Shown here in pieces: positions 61,845 to 64,000 of a stretch of 64,000 nucleotides of DNA; positions within the stretch are counted from its first letter, which is position 1; every line of letters begins with the position of its first letter. A model generated the notes under the pieces. It ran no database searches. It was not told where the DNA came from and saw only the letters and a list, made by a program, of their open reading frames with translations. The position numbers and the translations under genes are program-made. Source of the DNA: Macrosoma leucophasiata (Eukaryota; Arthropoda; Insecta; Lepidoptera; Hedylidae); the NCBI GenBank assembly GCA_036365455.1, contig JAWQUS010000030.1:19426001-19490000 (forward strand), given 5' to 3'.

Positions 61845-62042
61845 TAAAATATAGATATATATATTGCGCTAATCTTAAGAACAACTGGTCCAATTTGAAA
61901 AAAATATTTCAATGTTAGATAGCCCATTAATCGAGGTAGCTATAAGATCACGCTTAGGAGAAGCTGCGTTGTGTCGTCGATGGGTGAATAAGAGAGGCTA
62001 AGTAGCATTTCATCCGCGCGAAGTCGGGGCGAGGCGCTAGTA
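61845..62042 (+). mobile_element. Helitron remnant, plus strand
   Basis: GCGCTAATCTTAAGAACAACTGGTCCAATTTG, AGATAGCCCATTAATCGAGG, ending CGCGCGAAGTCGGGGCGAGGCGCTAGT. It starts right at the 5' end of SINE-D copy 3. Confidence 0.7.
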
Positions 62043-62368
62043 CATACACATATAACGACGAATAATGATAATACATATCCCTTATTATAATTAATGTTCC
62101 CTTATTAAATGCTTACAGCGTTGTATCAGGACTAAATATTGATAAATCGTCCATCAACAATGAACGCAGACTTCCCTTCGTTGCACGTGTGTGAGTAACA
62201 TGAGAACATACATACGTATCTATCTTTTGCTTGTGTTGTAACTAGGGCTGCAAACAGGTTAATATTTGGGTAACACCGATACATAAAAACGTCACAGGAA
62301 AACATCATGGATTGATGAACGTTTTAAGAATATTCTTGAACATATGTTCGATTACATTCTTATACCTT

Positions 62369-62440
62369 ACGACCCGGTTAGTCCAGCGGTGTGTGATAAC
62401 CACTTGATTCGATCAAGTTGCGGGTTTGATCTTCCCGATT
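62369..62440 (+). mobile_element. SINE-D copy 4, head only
   Basis: ACGACCCGGTTAGTCCAGCGGTG then GTTGCGGGTTTGATCTTCCCG; the body is missing and the R4 repeat begins at once. Confidence 0.65.
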
Positions 62441-62578
62441 GCGAATGAAATCACCGAACTATGATTCATAACGATCCAAAAGATCGATTCAATTCACAAC
62501 ATTATTTATCAACCCGTCCTCCCTACTCAACACATGTACCTATAATACGGTAATATACACATCTCTGTGTGCTTGTGC
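62437..62578. repeat. Direct repeat R4, copy 1
   Basis: GAACTATGATTCATAACGATCC, AAAAGATCGATTCAATTCAC, CGTCCTCCCTACTCAACACATG, CACATCTCTGTGTGCTTGTG. Copy 2 at 63302-63442 is ~90% alike. Confidence 0.75.
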
Positions 62579-62639
62579 TCCTCGATCTTTTTTTTTTGTT
62601 TTATTAACTGTTAAGAATATTCTTTTTAAAACTATTATT

Positions 62640-62880
62640 ACATTAACAATAAAAAAATATGTATGTCATCTCCGACGCACGACGGGAGCTTACTCGGTGT
62701 GCGTAAGGAGATCGCTGGTTTGCGGCTGACTGAAACACGTCCGCTCGATCGCAGCGCTCGCGAGGGAATCGCGCGTAACGCCTCAAGTTTCGTGTTACAC
62801 TTGATTTTACTCCTCATAAAATATCCGTACCGGGCCTTCTAACCAAAATCGTTTCTTAAGAAGTTAACTCCAAAAAAAAC
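62640..62880. other. GC-rich single-copy patch
   Basis: CTCCGACGCACGACGGGAGC through GCTCGATCGCAGCGCTCGCGAGGGAATCGCGCG (62680-62790). CpG-rich compared with the window. No exon found; could be regulatory or part of R4's parent element. Confidence 0.3.
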
Positions 62881-62888
62881 TACGCATT

Positions 62889-63173
62889 TAACTTTTTTTT
62901 ATGTAATGGTAGTGGATAACAATCAGTTCACATTGATGTTAAGTGATGACTGCAGCCTATAGACACCCACACAAAGACCAAGTTCAAAATGCAGATGCTC
63001 TACCACTCCTGAGGCCTAAGGTGTTTTGCCTCTCTGCCGGAAATTACAGGGCCGTTCATTACCACCTGACCGGAACACGATAGTGCTGGACACTACCATT
63101 TAGCGGCAAGTATATTAGGTAATGCGGTGGTGCCTTCGCCCGCAAGCTCCGTCACTGGAGCTCCACCACCAGT
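62889..63173 (-). mobile_element. SINE-A copy 40
   Basis: T-run 62891-62898, GTGGATAACAATCAGTTC (loss of AGCATGC), end GGAGCTCCACCACCAGTATAAC. Lies between the two R4 copies. Confidence 0.85.
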
Positions 63174-63301
63174 ATAACTAAATGAGCAGTTAAAATAGAA
63201 TTGAATCGTTACTACTTAACGTTTTCGTAGGTTTTCGCGAGCTTCATACATTGTAGAAATTAAACTTGCGGATTGTCGTTACTACTTGTGATACAAACTA
63301 C

Positions 63302-63442
63302 CCGATCGAGAATGAAGTCATCGAACTATGATTCATTACGATCCAAAAGATCGATTCAATTCACAACATTATTTATCAACCTGTCCTCCCTACTCAACAC
63401 ATGTATAATACGGTAACACACATCTCTGTGTACTTGTGTTGT
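63302..63442. repeat. Direct repeat R4, copy 2
   Basis: Same order as copy 1 with small differences (GAAGTCATCGAACTATG, ATTACGATCC, CCTGTCCTCCC). Confidence 0.75.
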
Positions 63443-64000
63443 GTTGCCACGGTGATGAATAGCAGGATTTCATATTATGAATCGTCTTAAGATTGTCGTA
63501 CATTTATCATCCCCTCTGTCAACAAACTTATATTGCGGATGCCTATAAACTTTGGGAACTTTAACAGGAAGTTTCGCAGTTCATTGTTATTGTATGGGCC
63601 CGTGAAGTTTGAGAGCGTATTCAGAATTACCTAGTCTATTTACGGATATATATTTCGATGTAAAATTAATGTAATGGTGTCATTTAGCCTAACCGTGAGT
63701 TCGCATTGATGAAACATTCACATAAAACATGTTAAAATCACTGTTTCTTGGCAATGTATCGTATCGCGTTTGCACTATCATGGAACATGTAAAAGCAAAA
63801 CACATATCGCGGTATCACTTAAAAAGACTTGAATTGCAACAAGTTTTATCAATAAGAAATCTTGTTTGATTAAGTTGTCAGATTTACATTCAGGATATCG
63901 GATCTTGTCCACTACATGTTTCGTGTTTACCAGATGGTTCGGAAAACTAAAAGAAGACTCTAAATTAGACAAATTGTGTGATTTGTATAGCGACAATGCA
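63443..64000. other. No recognised feature
   Basis: Single-copy within the window, AT-rich; the 72-codon minus frame at 63778-63996 has no domain I know. Confidence 0.4.

Overview
This window looks like intergenic, transposon-saturated DNA from a moth or butterfly (Lepidoptera). The call rests on repeat content: Helitron remnants with lepidopteran-style ends (GCCCGCGACTTCG...CAGCTAG), an RTE-clade LINE with an (ACATAC)n-like tail, A-tailed SINEs whose 3' part (CACTTAACATCAATGTGAA...TTTGCCAC) resembles lepidopteran SINE/LINE tails, and a mariner remnant. I found no intact host protein-coding gene, no rRNA operon, no CRISPR and no bacterial or viral gene set. Nearly every open reading frame over 60 codons falls inside a repeat or is noise.

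Family names used here are mine. SINE-A is a ~285 bp A-tailed element with about 40 complete, truncated or interrupted copies, spread over the whole window on both strands. SINE-B has a tRNA-like head and a 3' end resembling the RTE LINE. SINE-C is 5S rRNA-derived. SINE-D and unit E have other tRNA-like heads. LINE-T1, T2 and T3 are LINE 3' ends without coding sequence. Rep-F is a TSD-flanked repeat carrying GACGTTTCGGTCGC.

Layout. 1-5.3 kb: SINE-A copies and a four-copy local direct repeat. 5.5-13.5 kb: Helitrons and a three-level nest (RTE in LINE-T1 in SINE-A) at 7.4-8.7 kb. 14.2-15.7 kb: LINE-T2, a MITE and a 622 bp fold-back transposon with an 8 bp target duplication. 19.4-22.4 kb: SINE-D, a broken inverted-repeat element and a tandem tRNA-like unit split by a MITE. 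22.4-24.8 kb: a Helitron and two SINE-C copies, one split by Rep-F. 24.8-26.3 kb: mostly unique AT-rich DNA with a perfect hairpin. 28-30.5 kb: local duplication, RTE, MITEs and SINE-B. 31-37 kb: SINE-A copies between unique stretches. 38.4-39.4, 52.8-53.8 and 58.8-59.4 kb: young RTE copies. 40.6-41.9 kb: two SINE-C copies. 43.3-44.3 kb: mariner relic. 44.9-48.5 kb: inverted tRNA-like units and a three-copy local repeat. 49.6-50.0 kb: tandem Helitron dimer. 54.1-54.8 kb: element with 74 bp perfect terminal inverted repeats carrying a tRNA-like unit. 59.5-60.5 kb: TAA-flanked Harbinger-like element with a MADF-domain fragment. 61-64 kb: SINE-A copies, SINE-D and a ~140 bp duplication.

The parts interact as a transposon ecology. 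The RTE LINE appears to have been active recently, and SINE-B carries an RTE-like 3' end and used the same target site as an RTE copy at 9.54-9.98 kb. DNA transposons (mariner, Harbinger-like, hairpin MITEs) and Helitrons are all non-autonomous here. All family assignments come from reading motifs; no database search was possible.
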